From positions 1 to 64,000 of the forward strand of contig JAFXVY010000089.1 of assembly GCA_017534595.1 (NCBI GenBank): a stretch of DNA of 64,000 nt, given 5' to 3'. The DNA comes from Ruminococcus sp. Its GTDB lineage: Bacteria > Bacillota > Clostridia > Oscillospirales > Ruminococcaceae. The position numbers were made by a program, and so were the translations under genes. Shown in pieces: positions 19,041-29,109 of the stretch (within the stretch, counting starts at the first letter, position 1; each line of letters starts with the position of its first letter). The notes below the pieces were generated by a model, which had not been told where the DNA came from, did no database searches, and saw only the letters and a list, made by a program, of their open reading frames with translations.

Positions 19041-21821
19041 TTATTTTACAGCCCTGCAGCATCTTGCGCAAAGCGTGGGATGCTCGGCATCGAGCCCGAC
19101 GGTCTTGTCGTAAGACCAGCATCTCTCGCATTTCTCGCCCTCTGCCTTTGTGACCGTGAAGGATACGCCTTCCATATCGCCCTTGAATTCGCCCTTTTCG
19201 GCGCCCTCGGCGATCTCAACATTGGAAACGATCATAACAGCTGCAAGCTCGTCCTCAACTGCCTTGAGAGCCGCAAGCTTATCGTCCGCAAAGATGGTAA
19301 CGTCAGCCTCGAGGGATGCGCCGATGACCTTATCGGCTCTCTTGAGCTCAAGAGCCTTCTTGGCATCGTCTCTTACTGCGGAGATAAGAGCCCACTTCTC
19401 GCTGAACGCAGCGTCGGCGGTAAGACCGGTCTTCTTGGGCATCTCGTTGAGGAAAATGCTCTCGGCGTCATCACTGTCGCAGTGAGGCATGAAGCTCCAG
19501 ATCTCCTCAGCAGTGAACGAGAGGATAGGTGCTACGAGCCTTGCGATAGCAGAAAGGATCTTATAGATCGCGGTCTGAGCCGAACGCCTTGCGAGCGAAC
19601 CGGCCTTCTCGCAGTAGAGCCTGTCCTTGATAACGTCAAGATAGTAGTTGGACATATCTATAACACAGAAGTTATGGATAGTGTGGAATACGATATGATA
19701 ATCGAAGATCTCATAAGAAGCGTTGACCTTCTCGATGAGCTCATCGAGCTTGATAAGAGCCAGCTTGTCGATCTCAAACAGCTCGTCGTCAGCGACCATA
19801 TCCTTGTTAACATCGAAGGCGGTCAGGTTTCCGAGGATAAATCTTGCGGTGTTCCTGATCTTCTTGTAAGCGTCGGAAAGCTGAGAGAGTATCTCCTTGG
19901 AGATCCTGATATCCGAATGATAGTCGGAGGAAGCGACCCACAGTCTGAGGATATCTGCGCCGTACTTGTCGGTGATATCCTTGGGGTCGATACCGTTGCC
20001 GAGGGACTTGTGCATCGTTCTGCCCTGACCGTCAACTACCCAGCCGTGAGTACATACGGCCTTATAGGGAGCGCAGCCGTTAACGACTACGGAGGTCAGC
20101 AGCGAGGACTGGAACCAGCCTCTGTACTGATCTGCGCCCTCAAGGTAGAGGTCAGCGGGGAATGTAAGGTCTTCCCTTTCGGAAAGCACGCCTGCATGGG
20201 TACAGCCGCTGTCGAACCAGACATCCATGATGTCGGTCTCCTTGTTGAACTCCTTGCAGCCGCACTCACAGCTTACCGACTCGGGAATGAACTCGGAAGC
20301 TTCGTGGATATACCAGGCGTCGGAGCCCTCCTTGCGGAACATCTCCGAGATAGCCTCGATAGTGGTCTCATTTACGATCGGTTTGCCGCAGTCCTTGCAG
20401 TAAACGATCGGGATGGGCACGCCCCATGTTCTCTGACGGGAGATGCACCAGTCGGAACGGTCTCTTACCATTCCCTTGATGCGCTCCTCGCCCCATGCGG
20501 GGATCCACTGAACCGACTCGATAGCCTTTACGGCCTCATCCTTGAAGTTGTTTACCGAGCAGAACCATTGATCGGTAGCTCTGAACAGAATAGGCGACTT
20601 ACATCTCCAGCAGTGCGGATACTGATGGACGATCTTTTCGGTGGCAAGCAGATGCCCGGTCTCGGTCATGTGCTTTGAGATGATAGCGTGAGCGTCGTTG
20701 GTGGTAACGCCGGCGAACATTCCCGACTCCTCGGTCAGGACGCCCTTGCCGTCAACGCCGACGATTATCGGCAGATCGTACTTCTTGCAGACCTCAAAGT
20801 CATCTACGCCGTAGCCGGGAGCGGTATGTACGCAGCCGGTACCGCTTTCGAGAGTAACATGGTCTCCGAGGATGACATAGGAGAGCCTGTCCATGAAAGG
20901 ATGCTGAGCGGTGCAGTTCTCGAGCTCGCTTCCCTTGAAGCAGCCGACGGTCTCATACTCGGTGATACCGGCCTTCTGCATGGTCTCGGGCACGAGATAC
21001 TCAGCCATGATATAATTCTCGCCGTTGGCCTTGACTACGGTATAGTCGTAATCGGGGCCGAGGCAGATAGCGATATTGCCGGGGAGAGTCCAGGTCGTTG
21101 TTGTCCAGATAACGAAGAAGGTCTTGTCCTTATCTATACCGAGCGGAGCAAGCAGACCCTTGTCGTCAACGACATTGAACTTTACATATATCGAATAGCA
21201 GGGATCGTCCTGATACTCGATCTCAGCCTCTGCAAGAGCGGTCTGGCACTCGGGGCACCAGTAAACAGGCTTGAGGCCCTTATAGATATAGCCTCTCTTG
21301 GCCATCTCACCGAAAACCTTTACCTGCCTTGCCTCAAACTCGGGCTTGAGGGTAAGATAGGGATCGTCGAAGTCACCGAGCACACCGAGACGCTTGAACT
21401 GATCTCTCTGCGAATCGACATAGGAAAGAGCGAACTCTCTGCAGTGCTTTCTGAGCTCTACGGGAGGGATAGCGCCGTTCTCGACGCCGATCTTCTTCAT
21501 AGCCTTGAGCTCGATTGGCAGACCGTGAGTATCCCAGCCGGGAACATAGTTGGAGCAATAGCCGCTCATGTTCTTGAACTTGACGATGATATCCTTGAGC
21601 ACCTTGTTGAGCGCGGTGCCGAGGTGGATATCTCCGTTCGCATACGGAGGGCCGTCATGCAGAACATAAGGAGTCTTGCCCTTGTTCTTTTCTATGATCT
21701 TGTAATAAAGTCTGCTTTCATCCCATGTCTTGATAGCATCGGGCTCCCTTTTGGGCAGATTGCCGCGCATCGGGAACTCGGTAAGGGGGAGATTGAGCGT
21801 CGAATTGTAATCCTGTGACAT
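19041..21821 (-). CDS. ileS: Isoleucyl-tRNA synthetase
   Basis: 926 residues. The HIGH-type motif lies in ANGDIHLG, the KMSKS loop reads TMHKS, and the C-terminal zinc site is CERC ... CARC. It charges tRNA-Ile and edits Val-tRNA. The TMHKS variant keeps the second lysine and serine and I believe it occurs in other clostridial IleS. It starts 19 bases after divIVA, so there is no room for a T-box leader. Confidence 0.97.
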   Translation of the reverse strand: MSQDYNSTLNLPLTEFPMRGNLPKREPDAIKTWDESRLYYKIIEKNKGKTPYVLHDGPPYANGDIHLGTALNKVLKDIIVKFKNMSGYCSNYVPGWDTHGLPIELKAMKKIGVENGAIPPVELRKHCREFALSYVDSQRDQFKRLGVLGDFDDPYLTLKPEFEARQVKVFGEMAKRGYIYKGLKPVYWCPECQTALAEAEIEYQDDPCYSIYVKFNVVDDKGLLAPLGIDKDKTFFVIWTTTTWTLPGNIAICLGPDYDYTVVKANGENYIMAEYLVPETMQKAGITEYETVGCFKGSELENCTAQHPFMDRLSYVILGDHVTLESGTGCVHTAPGYGVDDFEVCKKYDLPIIVGVDGKGVLTEESGMFAGVTTNDAHAIISKHMTETGHLLATEKIVHQYPHCWRCKSPILFRATDQWFCSVNNFKDEAVKAIESVQWIPAWGEERIKGMVRDRSDWCISRQRTWGVPIPIVYCKDCGKPIVNETTIEAISEMFRKEGSDAWYIHEASEFIPESVSCECGCKEFNKETDIMDVWFDSGCTHAGVLSEREDLTFPADLYLEGADQYRGWFQSSLLTSVVVNGCAPYKAVCTHGWVVDGQGRTMHKSLGNGIDPKDITDKYGADILRLWVASSDYHSDIRISKEILSQLSDAYKKIRNTARFILGNLTAFDVNKDMVADDELFEIDKLALIKLDELIEKVNASYEIFDYHIVFHTIHNFCVIDMSNYYLDVIKDRLYCEKAGSLARRSAQTAIYKILSAIARLVAPILSFTAEEIWSFMPHCDSDDAESIFLNEMPKKTGLTADAAFSEKWALISAVRDDAKKALELKRADKVIGASLEADVTIFADDKLAALKAVEDELAAVMIVSNVEIAEGAEKGEFKGDMEGVSFTVTKAEGEKCERCWSYDKTVGLDAEHPTLCARCCRAVK

Positions 21822-21840
21822 CTGATCTTACTCCTAACAA

Positions 21841-22578
21841 TCAATTATTTTTGCCGAATCTGAGATCCTGAAGGTTCTCCTTAGGGATAACGGGCTCGAA
21901 AGAACCTGTGTTGAGGATCTTGTCGATATGCTCCTTCTCTGGATCAACAGCTTCCTCGACAACTTCTTCAACAACCTCCTCGGCCTCTTCCTCAACAGCC
22001 TCCTCAACGGGGACTTCTTCCTCTTCCTCCTCTATGGGAGCCTCGGGGATCTCCATAATGAGCGGGAGCTGCTGCTGATAGAGCGCAAGGAGCTGAGCTT
22101 TGAACAGAGTAACTTCCTTCTTCAGCTCTTCGTAAGCGGCCTTCTCGCTCTCGTAATTGGCTCTGATCTCGGCGATCTTCTTCTCAGTGACTTCGGTATT
22201 CTCCTTGATGAGCCTTGCGCAGTTTTCCTTGTGCTCGCGGATGATCCTTTCGCACTCGGAGGCACTCTGCTCGGAAAGTCTTACCTGCTCGGTCTTTGCA
22301 GACTCGATCATATCTCTTGCCTGAGCCTTAGCGTCGCTGATGATCTTGGCAGACTCCTTCTGGGAGATAACGAGAGCATTCTTGATAGCCTCCTCGTCCT
22401 CCTTATACCTCTGGAGCTCCTCTGCGAGCTTAACGAGCTTGCCCTCGGTCTCCTCATTCTTGGCGATGACCTCGTCAAAGGCCTTGGAAACGTCGGAGAG
22501 ATAATCCTCGACCGCATCAATGTCATAACCGGATTTAACTGTCATAAACGATTTTTTTCTTATACTTTCACCTGTCAT
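21841..22578 (-). CDS. divIVA: DivIVA-domain coiled-coil protein
   Basis: 245 residues. The N-terminal DivIVA lipid-binding domain (GYDIDAVEDYLSDV) is followed by a long coiled coil and a Glu/Val-rich low-complexity segment (EEEEEEVPVEEAVEEEAEEVVEE region) that is shorter or absent in Bacillus DivIVA. DivIVA proteins mark curved membrane at poles and septa. It sits in the sepF-ylmH-divIVA-ileS arrangement typical of Gram-positives. AGGAGG lies 10 bases before the ATG. Confidence 0.93.
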   Translation of the reverse strand: MTGESIRKKSFMTVKSGYDIDAVEDYLSDVSKAFDEVIAKNEETEGKLVKLAEELQRYKEDEEAIKNALVISQKESAKIISDAKAQARDMIESAKTEQVRLSEQSASECERIIREHKENCARLIKENTEVTEKKIAEIRANYESEKAAYEELKKEVTLFKAQLLALYQQQLPLIMEIPEAPIEEEEEEVPVEEAVEEEAEEVVEEVVEEAVDPEKEHIDKILNTGSFEPVIPKENLQDLRFGKNN

Positions 22579-22592
22579 AGCAATTTTGCCTC

Positions 22593-23369
22593 CTAAGCAT
22601 ATTTGTTGATCTTTATGCGAAACCTGCCTTTTGCAGTCTGTGCGCCGATCTCCTCGACCCGGAACTTACCGAAGCCTCTCACAGAGAACACATCGCCTTG
22701 TTCGAGCCTTGCGTCGCAGGAGAAGACGCCGGTATAATTCACCTCGGCTCCGGACTTCCTTATAAGTGCTGCTGCCTTCTCGCGCGATATGCGCAGAGCA
22801 AGCGAAAGCACGCAGTCGAGCCGCAGTGATGACACCGTCCCCTCTGTCGGGACGAACTCCTGCACGGGTATCACCGACTCGTCATATCCCTCGCTGACCT
22901 TCACGCCGACCCTGCCGACCTTGGTTATCCCGCTGACCGGCACGCTTACGCTCCTGCTGACAAACAGCGCGGTCTTACCCTCGGTGACAAGGATGTCACC
23001 GACAGTGCTGCGCTCGATGCCGAGGGACATAAGGCACCCGAGAAAATCGCGGTGAGTGAGCCTGTCCGCCGGACGGTAGGTAAAGGTAAAAGCAGAGATC
23101 GGAAAATCAGCCTTACCGAGCTCGGTATAAGGAGCCGCTGTACCCAAAACGGTACGTGAGGCGCCCTCATATCCGCCGAAAAACATATAGTCCTTAAAGC
23201 ATACCGAAGCAAGCACCTTCTCGCTCAGCGTTCGCTGATGCTCGTCAAGAAAGAAGGTGAACTTGCTTATGTATTTACTCTCTGCGGCACGGACGAGCTC
23301 AAGGGCCCTGTCCGCTGTCAGTTTGTCATCCTGAGAAAGCTCTCCCAGAAAAGACAGGCTTTTATCCAT
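22593..23369 (-). CDS. ylmH: YlmH-like S4-domain RNA-binding protein
   Basis: 258 residues: a YlmH N-terminal part and a C-terminal S4 domain (SLRLDCVLSLALRISR). In Bacillus, YlmH belongs to the RqcH ribosome-quality-control pathway. It overlaps sepF by one base. Confidence 0.92.
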   Translation of the reverse strand: MDKSLSFLGELSQDDKLTADRALELVRAAESKYISKFTFFLDEHQRTLSEKVLASVCFKDYMFFGGYEGASRTVLGTAAPYTELGKADFPISAFTFTYRPADRLTHRDFLGCLMSLGIERSTVGDILVTEGKTALFVSRSVSVPVSGITKVGRVGVKVSEGYDESVIPVQEFVPTEGTVSSLRLDCVLSLALRISREKAAALIRKSGAEVNYTGVFSCDARLEQGDVFSVRGFGKFRVEEIGAQTAKGRFRIKINKYA

Positions 23370-23869
23370 CAGAAGCTGTAGCCGTTATTCTCGAGCTCGC
23401 TCATGAGGTCATCGCCAACGAACTGAACGTTGCTGGGAATGATCGCAAAGGTCTTCTGAGCCATCATCTTGATCTTGGCATCGTTGGCGTAAGCCACGCC
23501 GGAGATGAAGTCAAGGATCCTCTTGGCATCGTCGCTCTTAACATTCTCAAGGTTGAGAAGCACGGTCTTCTTTGCATTGATGTCGGTACCGATCTCGGTG
23601 ACCTCGGAGAACTTCTCGGGTCTCGCAAGAACGATCTTGAGCGAACCGTCATCTGCTGCGGCAGCAGGAGCGGAACGCTGTGCGCGGGAGTAGGTAGGCT
23701 GCGGATTGCTCGAAGCGGCAGCAGCTGTGGACTCGGGTCTTACCGACTGAGGCTGCGAAGAAGCAGCCGGCTTAGATCTGTTATCATCATACACGGAACG
23801 ATAATCCTCCTCTTGTTCAATTTCTTCTTCACCTAAAAAGATGTTTTTAAACCCCTGAACGATTCCCAT
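23369..23869 (-). CDS. sepF: Cell division protein SepF
   Basis: 166 residues. A short amphipathic N-terminal helix that would bind membrane (MGIVQGFKNIFLG), a 50-residue Ser/Ala/Gln-rich linker, and the C-terminal SepF fold (VLLNLENVKSDDAKRILDFISG). SepF anchors FtsZ to the membrane. It starts 4 bases after yggS. Confidence 0.95.
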   Translation of the reverse strand: MGIVQGFKNIFLGEEEIEQEEDYRSVYDDNRSKPAASSQPQSVRPESTAAAASSNPQPTYSRAQRSAPAAAADDGSLKIVLARPEKFSEVTEIGTDINAKKTVLLNLENVKSDDAKRILDFISGVAYANDAKIKMMAQKTFAIIPSNVQFVGDDLMSELENNGYSF

Positions 23870-23873
23870 TTTA

Positions 23874-24593
23874 CTAAACCTCCAAATATTTTCTTGCTCC
23901 GAAGAGCTTAGTACCTATTCTTACGAGATTGGACCCGTGCTCGATAGCGAGCTCGTAATCGCCCGACATTCCCATTGAAAGGGTATCGGGGCGGATACGG
24001 GCCGGATCCAGCTCGCCGAGCTTCAGATAAAGCTCGTGTATCGCGGCGAAAACATCGCCGCCGCAGCCTATGGGCGGTATAGCCATAAGACCGCGGATCC
24101 TCAGATGCTCAAGCTCGGATACCCGTTTTGCCAGCTCGAAGAGCTCCTCGGAGGATATACCGCTTTTTGTGGCTTCGTCCCCGATATTCACTTCGATCAG
24201 GATATCCATGATCTTCCCTCTCGCCGAAGCGAGGCGTTCGATCTCGTTTGCGAGCTTCAAGCTGTCCACCGACTGTATCATATCGACGCAGTCGATTATA
24301 TACTTGACCTTATTGGTCTGAAGATGCCCGATAATATGAACTGAAGCCGAGCTGTCGTAGCTGTCCTTCTTGGAGAGATACTCCTGCACCCGGTTCTCGC
24401 CGAGCAGCGTTATCCCCTGTGAGACCGCAAAGTTGACCTTCTCCGGCTCCACCGTTTTGGTGACGGCCATAATGTCGATCCTGTCGCCGGGCTTTCTGTA
24501 CTTGGCGGCGGCGTTCCCGACTCTGTCTCTGATCTCTTTGATATTATCGAGGATATATCCGAACTCATTCGGAGCTTTCGTCAGCTGTTCCAT
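23874..24593 (-). CDS. yggS: PLP-binding protein of the YggS/PROSC family
   Basis: About 239 residues, with the PLP lysine in MAVTKTV and the phosphate-binding region GMSGDYELAIEHGS. The family holds pyridoxal phosphate homeostasis and has no known catalytic activity. I start at ATG 24593, which overlaps the end of the HlyD-like gene by 29 bases. Confidence 0.93.
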   Translation of the reverse strand: MEQLTKAPNEFGYILDNIKEIRDRVGNAAAKYRKPGDRIDIMAVTKTVEPEKVNFAVSQGITLLGENRVQEYLSKKDSYDSSASVHIIGHLQTNKVKYIIDCVDMIQSVDSLKLANEIERLASARGKIMDILIEVNIGDEATKSGISSEELFELAKRVSELEHLRIRGLMAIPPIGCGGDVFAAIHELYLKLGELDPARIRPDTLSMGMSGDYELAIEHGSNLVRIGTKLFGARKYLEV

Positions 24594-25782
24594 TTTGACT
24601 TGATACCGCCTCCAATAATATCTGATCGTAGAGCAGAAGGTAGTCTTCATTCGAGGTATTCTTTGAAACGACGAAATCCGTCCCCTCATAAATGACCTCT
24701 ATCTTCTTGAATGTCACCTTGTTTCCGAGGATGACATAAACGCCCTTCTGACCGTCCTTGAACCTGATAGCGTCTCTGGGCACCTTGATGCCCTTGTAGT
24801 TGTCAAAGATGAGCTCGAACGAAAGCACTCTCGAGCTTACTATATCCGGGTCAAGGCGGTTACAGCTGAGAATGATGATCGAATGCTCGTCATCGTCAGC
24901 GCGCTTGACCGCTTCAACGACAGCGTTATAAGTGCTTCCCGCACTCAGAAGCTGTATCCTTACGGTATCGCCCTCGACCACCCGCTTGTCTGCGGGGATA
25001 ACGGCGATTATCGAACAGGAATAGTCGTCGAACATCTTGCCTATCGCGAACTGCCCGTTATCGAGCTTGTTCTCACCCTTGATCACGGATTCTATATCGC
25101 TCTGATTGAGATTTCCTATATTGCCGAGATCGAGCTTTTTCTCATAGCCGTCGCAGTAGGACACGAAGTACCCCGACTGTGCCGACTCCACCGAGCCTTT
25201 TGGCTGAGACCCTGCAAGGCATTTCTCGGCATTTGCTCTGAGCAAAGCTATCTCTTCGGCATAATTATCCGCCTGCTCGCTTATGATCGTGTAGATGCTT
25301 GACTGCAAGAACAGCTCATCCTCGGCATCTCTGACGGCTTCAAGATCGCCGCTGTTGATGCCCGAGAGCAGCTTCTTGTACTCGGAATTTATCTTGACAT
25401 TCAGCGTTTCCGGCTGAACATACTGCGCAGTACCGGGGTTCTGAGCCTTTTCGAGCATATCGGCTCTGTTGGAGTAGATATCCGCGAGCCGCTTGTTGAG
25501 AAGGTCCTGCGTCGTGTTATAGACGTCAGCAAGCTGACTTCCGACCGAGACCTTGCTCCCGTCCTTGTAAAGATACTCAAAGACTCCCCTGCCCGAATAT
25601 GTGACCACATTCTCGTTACGGACTATAACGCCCTTGAACGGGATGTTTTCGTTTATATCGCAAAGTACGGCTTCCTCGGTCTTGTGCCTGTCATTGACAC
25701 GGTAGTAGATCTGGCTGCCTATCGTGACAAGTATAAGCACAGACAGAAGCGTAACAAGAGCCCGTGTCGTTAATGTATTCAT
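24565..25782 (-). CDS. HlyD-like membrane protein in the yggS-sepF cluster
   Basis: 405 residues. One N-terminal membrane anchor (about 8-25), a biotinyl/HlyD-type beta domain with an intervening helical coil (about 80-190), and a second beta-barrel part with PRDAIRFKDGQKGVYVI, typical of periplasmic adaptor proteins. There is no adjacent transport ATPase or permease, so it is not a simple export adaptor by context. Conserved placement next to yggS-sepF suggests a cell-envelope or division role; that is inference. Confidence 0.75.
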   Translation of the reverse strand: MNTLTTRALVTLLSVLILVTIGSQIYYRVNDRHKTEEAVLCDINENIPFKGVIVRNENVVTYSGRGVFEYLYKDGSKVSVGSQLADVYNTTQDLLNKRLADIYSNRADMLEKAQNPGTAQYVQPETLNVKINSEYKKLLSGINSGDLEAVRDAEDELFLQSSIYTIISEQADNYAEEIALLRANAEKCLAGSQPKGSVESAQSGYFVSYCDGYEKKLDLGNIGNLNQSDIESVIKGENKLDNGQFAIGKMFDDYSCSIIAVIPADKRVVEGDTVRIQLLSAGSTYNAVVEAVKRADDDEHSIIILSCNRLDPDIVSSRVLSFELIFDNYKGIKVPRDAIRFKDGQKGVYVILGNKVTFKKIEVIYEGTDFVVSKNTSNEDYLLLYDQILLEAVSSQNGTADESSE

Positions 25783-25797
25783 TCAGACGACACCTGC

Positions 25798-26037
25798 TCA
25801 GTCCTGAGAGCTGTTGGCCTCAAGGATATTTATGGGTCTTACGGGAGAAATAGTGGAAATAGCGTGCTTGTAAACGACATTCTGCTTGCCCTCGCAGTCG
25901 AGGATAACTATATAGCTGTCAAAGCCCTTAACTATGCCCTTGAACTGATAGCCGTTCATCAGGAAAATAGTTACCGCTACTTTCTCTTTTCTGGCCTGAT
26001 TAAGAAAGACATCCTGTAAATTGAGATTTTTATTCAT
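25798..26037 (-). CDS. hfq: RNA chaperone Hfq
   Basis: 79 residues with the Sm motifs, including YKHAIST. Hfq hexamers bind small RNAs and A- or U-rich mRNA tails. AAGGAG lies 9 bases before ATG 26037; the frame extends upstream to 26085 but those residues are not Hfq. The place after miaA is conserved from Bacillus to Escherichia. Confidence 0.97.
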   Translation of the reverse strand: MNKNLNLQDVFLNQARKEKVAVTIFLMNGYQFKGIVKGFDSYIVILDCEGKQNVVYKHAISTISPVRPINILEANSSQD

Positions 26038-26081
26038 ATTTACCACTCCTTGCCAATTTACGAAGCGATGCTTAAACTGCA

Positions 26082-27041
26082 TCAATCTATATTATAACAC
26101 ATAATTTTGGATTTGGCTATAATATTTTGCACATTTTTCAGAAAATTTTTATAATCGCCAATTTTATCGGCATATACCCATTCAATTCCGTCAACTCTCC
26201 TAAACCATGTGAGCTGCCTTTTGGCGTATCTGCGCGTTTCGAGCTTGATCGTCTCTATTGCCTGCTCGAGGGTGATCTCGCCCTTGAAATAGGGTATGAG
26301 CTCCTTGCAGCCTATGGCCTGATAAGCAGTCGCCGGAGAATAAGCATCGTAAAACGCCCTGACCTCTTCGACCATTCCCGCAGCCACCATCTCATCGACC
26401 CTTAGATTGATGCGGTCATAGAGCTTCTGCCTATCCTCAAAGCCGATGCCTATTATACAGGCGTCATAGGGCGATGCTTCCCGCCTGCTTTCGATCTTAT
26501 GCTGCGAAAGCGGCTTACCGGTCAGCTCGTAGACCTCAAGAGCGCGTATCACGCGGGGCAGATTGTTCTCGTGTATCGCGGCAGCGGACTCAGGATCGAC
26601 GGCGTTGAGCCGCTTCCAGAGCGAATGACAGCCGTACTGCTCGGCGTAGCCTCTGAGACGGTCCCGCACCTCGGTGCTGCCGACGGTCTCGTCAAAGCTG
26701 ATGTTATCTATCAGCGAGCTGACATAGAGCCCGGTGCCTCCGCAGATTATCGGGAGCTTTCCCCTGCTGCGGATATCGGTTATGCATTCCTTAGCGAGCC
26801 TGACATAATCGGCAACGCTGAAGCTCTGATCCGGCTCGAGAAAATCTATCAGGTGGTGGGGCACGCCGTCCGTCTCGGCTTCGCCGGGCTTGGCGGTAGC
26901 TATGCTCAGCCCCTTGTATATCTGCATGGAATCGGCCGAAACGACCTCGCCGTTATAAAGCTTGGCAAGCGAGACGGCGAGCCGGGTCTTGCCCGAGGCT
27001 GTGGGTCCCACGACTGCCAGAAGCGGTATCCTTTCGCTCAC
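26082..27041 (-). CDS. miaA: tRNA dimethylallyltransferase MiaA
   Basis: 319 residues. P-loop GPTASGKT, catalytic region [10 protein letters not shown], and the tRNA-binding [13 protein letters not shown] motif near the C-terminus. It adds the isopentenyl group to A37, the substrate that MiaB then methylthiolates. Start is GTG with GGGAGG 6 bases before. Confidence 0.97.
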   Translation of the reverse strand: MSERIPLLAVVGPTASGKTRLAVSLAKLYNGEVVSADSMQIYKGLSIATAKPGEAETDGVPHHLIDFLEPDQSFSVADYVRLAKECITDIRSRGKLPIICGGTGLYVSSLIDNISFDETVGSTEVRDRLRGYAEQYGCHSLWKRLNAVDPESAAAIHENNLPRVIRALEVYELTGKPLSQHKIESRREASPYDACIIGIGFEDRQKLYDRINLRVDEMVAAGMVEEVRAFYDAYSPATAYQAIGCKELIPYFKGEITLEQAIETIKLETRRYAKRQLTWFRRVDGIEWVYADKIGDYKNFLKNVQNIIAKSKIMCYNID

Positions 27042-27056
27042 GGCCGGCCTCCCTTT

Positions 27057-29084
27057 TCAGACGATCCTTCTGAACTGTTTTTCTATATCTCGCTTTTTGA
27101 GCTTGATCATGACAGGCCTGCCGTGGGGGCAGTATCTTATCTCATCGTTGCCGTAGACGTTGTTGACAAGCGCCTGCAGCTCGAGGATATCCGAATCGTC
27201 GTTGGCCTTGATAGCGGCCTTACAGGCGATCGAATGATAAAGCTCGTCAAAGATCTCAAGCTGGGGATTGTATTTGCAGTCGATAAAATTGTTTGCAAGC
27301 TGGGTGACTATATCCGTGGGATTCTCGTCGCCGAGGATCACCGGCACGCCCTTTACCGCAACGCTCGGAGCCACGTCAGGCTCTATGCAGAAACCGAGAG
27401 AGTTGATCTTGTCGGTATTTGCGGCAATAGCGTCGAACTCATCGTAAGAGAGCAGCACAAGTATCGGCTCGAGGAACATCTGGGTCTCAAGCTCGTTGGG
27501 CTGATCCTTGATCTTCTCGAATATATAGCGCTCGTGGGAAGCGTGCTTGTCGAAAAGCAGCATCTCGTCTCCGGCCTGGGCGACTATATAGGTCTTGAAC
27601 AGCTCGCCGATGACCACCGGCTTGACAGGCTCCTTGACGCTGTCCTCAACTATCTCGGAGCGGCGCTCAAAGCTTGCATTTGAGATATACTTGAAATCCT
27701 TTATCTGCTCGTCAATCTCCTGGGAGACGGTCATGACATCTTCTGCCGATTCACGCTCATAAACGGGCTGCTCCGCAAGCGGGGGCTCCGGTTCCGGAGG
27801 CAGAGGCACAGCCTCAGTCTCCTGCTCGATCCCCTCATTCAGAGATTTCAGGAACAGATCTTCGCCGTTGGGATTATCCTGCTTTACAGGCGGCGGAACG
27901 ACAGCTTCCCTGACAGGAGCGTGCGGAGGCGGTGCCTTCTTTACCGGCTCGGCGGGAGCAGCGGCCTGCACAGGCTCCTTCTGCTTCTCGGAGACGGAAA
28001 ATCTCAGCTGCTCGCCCTGCGGCTTCTGCGGGATGTCGTAAAGCTCCCTGTCGGTGAAATGGCGCTTGTTCTCAAGCTGCATCTCGACAGGCTTATCGTC
28101 CTTGAGCAGCGCATCCTTAACTGCGAAATACACTGCCTCATATACAAGCTTATCGTCCGAGAACCTGACTTCTATCTTGGTCGGATGTACATTGACGTCG
28201 ATTATCTCGGGCGCGGTGGTTATATTGAGCACACAGGCGGGGAATTTACCCGTCATGATGGAGTTGCGGTAAGCCTCCTCAAGCGCACCGCTGCAGGTCT
28301 TTGTCCTGACATATCTGCCGTTGACAAAGAAGTTCTGGAACTTGCGGTTTGGCTTCGCCCACAGAGGTCTTACGGTAAATCCGCTGACCCTGATGCCGTT
28401 CCAGGTGGAATCGACAGGTATCAGCGATGCGGCGAACTGCCTGCCGAACACGGAATTTATGGCAGAGTAGAGCTTGCCGTCGCCGGCGGTTATGAGCTCG
28501 GGCTTGTTGTCCCGGATGAACTTGAAAGATATCTCGGGATGTGAAAGCGCAAGCTTTGTAACAAGGTCGGCGGCAAAGTTGCCCTCGGTGGTATCCTTCT
28601 TTAAGAACTTGAGCCTCGCGGGAACGTTATAGAACAGATCTCTGACAACAAAGGTCGTACCGTCGGGGCAGCCGCTGTCCTCACAGAGCTTCTCGACGCC
28701 CCCCTCGATAACATAATGGGTGCCGTACATCTGATCTCTGAGCTTGGTTATTACCTCCACCTTGGCTACCGCGCTGATCGAAGCCAGCGCCTCACCTCTG
28801 AATCCGAGAGTCATGATGCCCGCAAGATCCTCTTTTTCGGAGATCTTACTGGTAGCGTGGCGAAGAAACGCCTTTGCGATATCCTCACCGGCGATGCCCG
28901 CGCCGTTGTCGGTAACACGCAGATAGGTGCGCCCGCCGTTGATGATCTCAACGGTTATAACATTCGCTTTTGCATCTATGGCGTTTTCCAGCAGTTCCTT
29001 TATGACCGAGGCGGGTCTGTCGATGACCTCGCCGGCAGCAATAAGCTCAGCGACTTCCTTGCTGAGTACCTTTATCTGTGCCAT
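27057..29084 (-). CDS. mutL: DNA mismatch repair protein MutL
   Basis: 675 residues. The N-terminal GHKL ATPase has ENAIDAKA and DNGAGI. A Pro/Glu-rich linker covers about 360-470. The C-terminal domain has the endonuclease site DKHASHERYIFE plus ACKAAIKAND and CPHGRP, so this MutL is predicted to nick DNA, as expected for a bacterium without MutH. Confidence 0.97.
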   Translation of the reverse strand: MAQIKVLSKEVAELIAAGEVIDRPASVIKELLENAIDAKANVITVEIINGGRTYLRVTDNGAGIAGEDIAKAFLRHATSKISEKEDLAGIMTLGFRGEALASISAVAKVEVITKLRDQMYGTHYVIEGGVEKLCEDSGCPDGTTFVVRDLFYNVPARLKFLKKDTTEGNFAADLVTKLALSHPEISFKFIRDNKPELITAGDGKLYSAINSVFGRQFAASLIPVDSTWNGIRVSGFTVRPLWAKPNRKFQNFFVNGRYVRTKTCSGALEEAYRNSIMTGKFPACVLNITTAPEIIDVNVHPTKIEVRFSDDKLVYEAVYFAVKDALLKDDKPVEMQLENKRHFTDRELYDIPQKPQGEQLRFSVSEKQKEPVQAAAPAEPVKKAPPPHAPVREAVVPPPVKQDNPNGEDLFLKSLNEGIEQETEAVPLPPEPEPPLAEQPVYERESAEDVMTVSQEIDEQIKDFKYISNASFERRSEIVEDSVKEPVKPVVIGELFKTYIVAQAGDEMLLFDKHASHERYIFEKIKDQPNELETQMFLEPILVLLSYDEFDAIAANTDKINSLGFCIEPDVAPSVAVKGVPVILGDENPTDIVTQLANNFIDCKYNPQLEIFDELYHSIACKAAIKANDDSDILELQALVNNVYGNDEIRYCPHGRPVMIKLKKRDIEKQFRRIV

Positions 29085-29109
29085 AACAGCTCCGTTCTAT
29101 TCTGTGCTA

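Noticed and set aside
19032..20678. 548-codon open frame on the plus strand
   Set aside because: Antisense to ileS; no recognisable protein features.
19041..21821. Damaged isoleucyl-tRNA synthetase because KMSKS reads TMHKS
   Set aside because: The key lysine and serine remain and the rest of the enzyme, including the zinc site, is complete.
21822..21840. T-box leader before ileS
   Set aside because: Only 19 bases separate ileS from divIVA; no leader exists.
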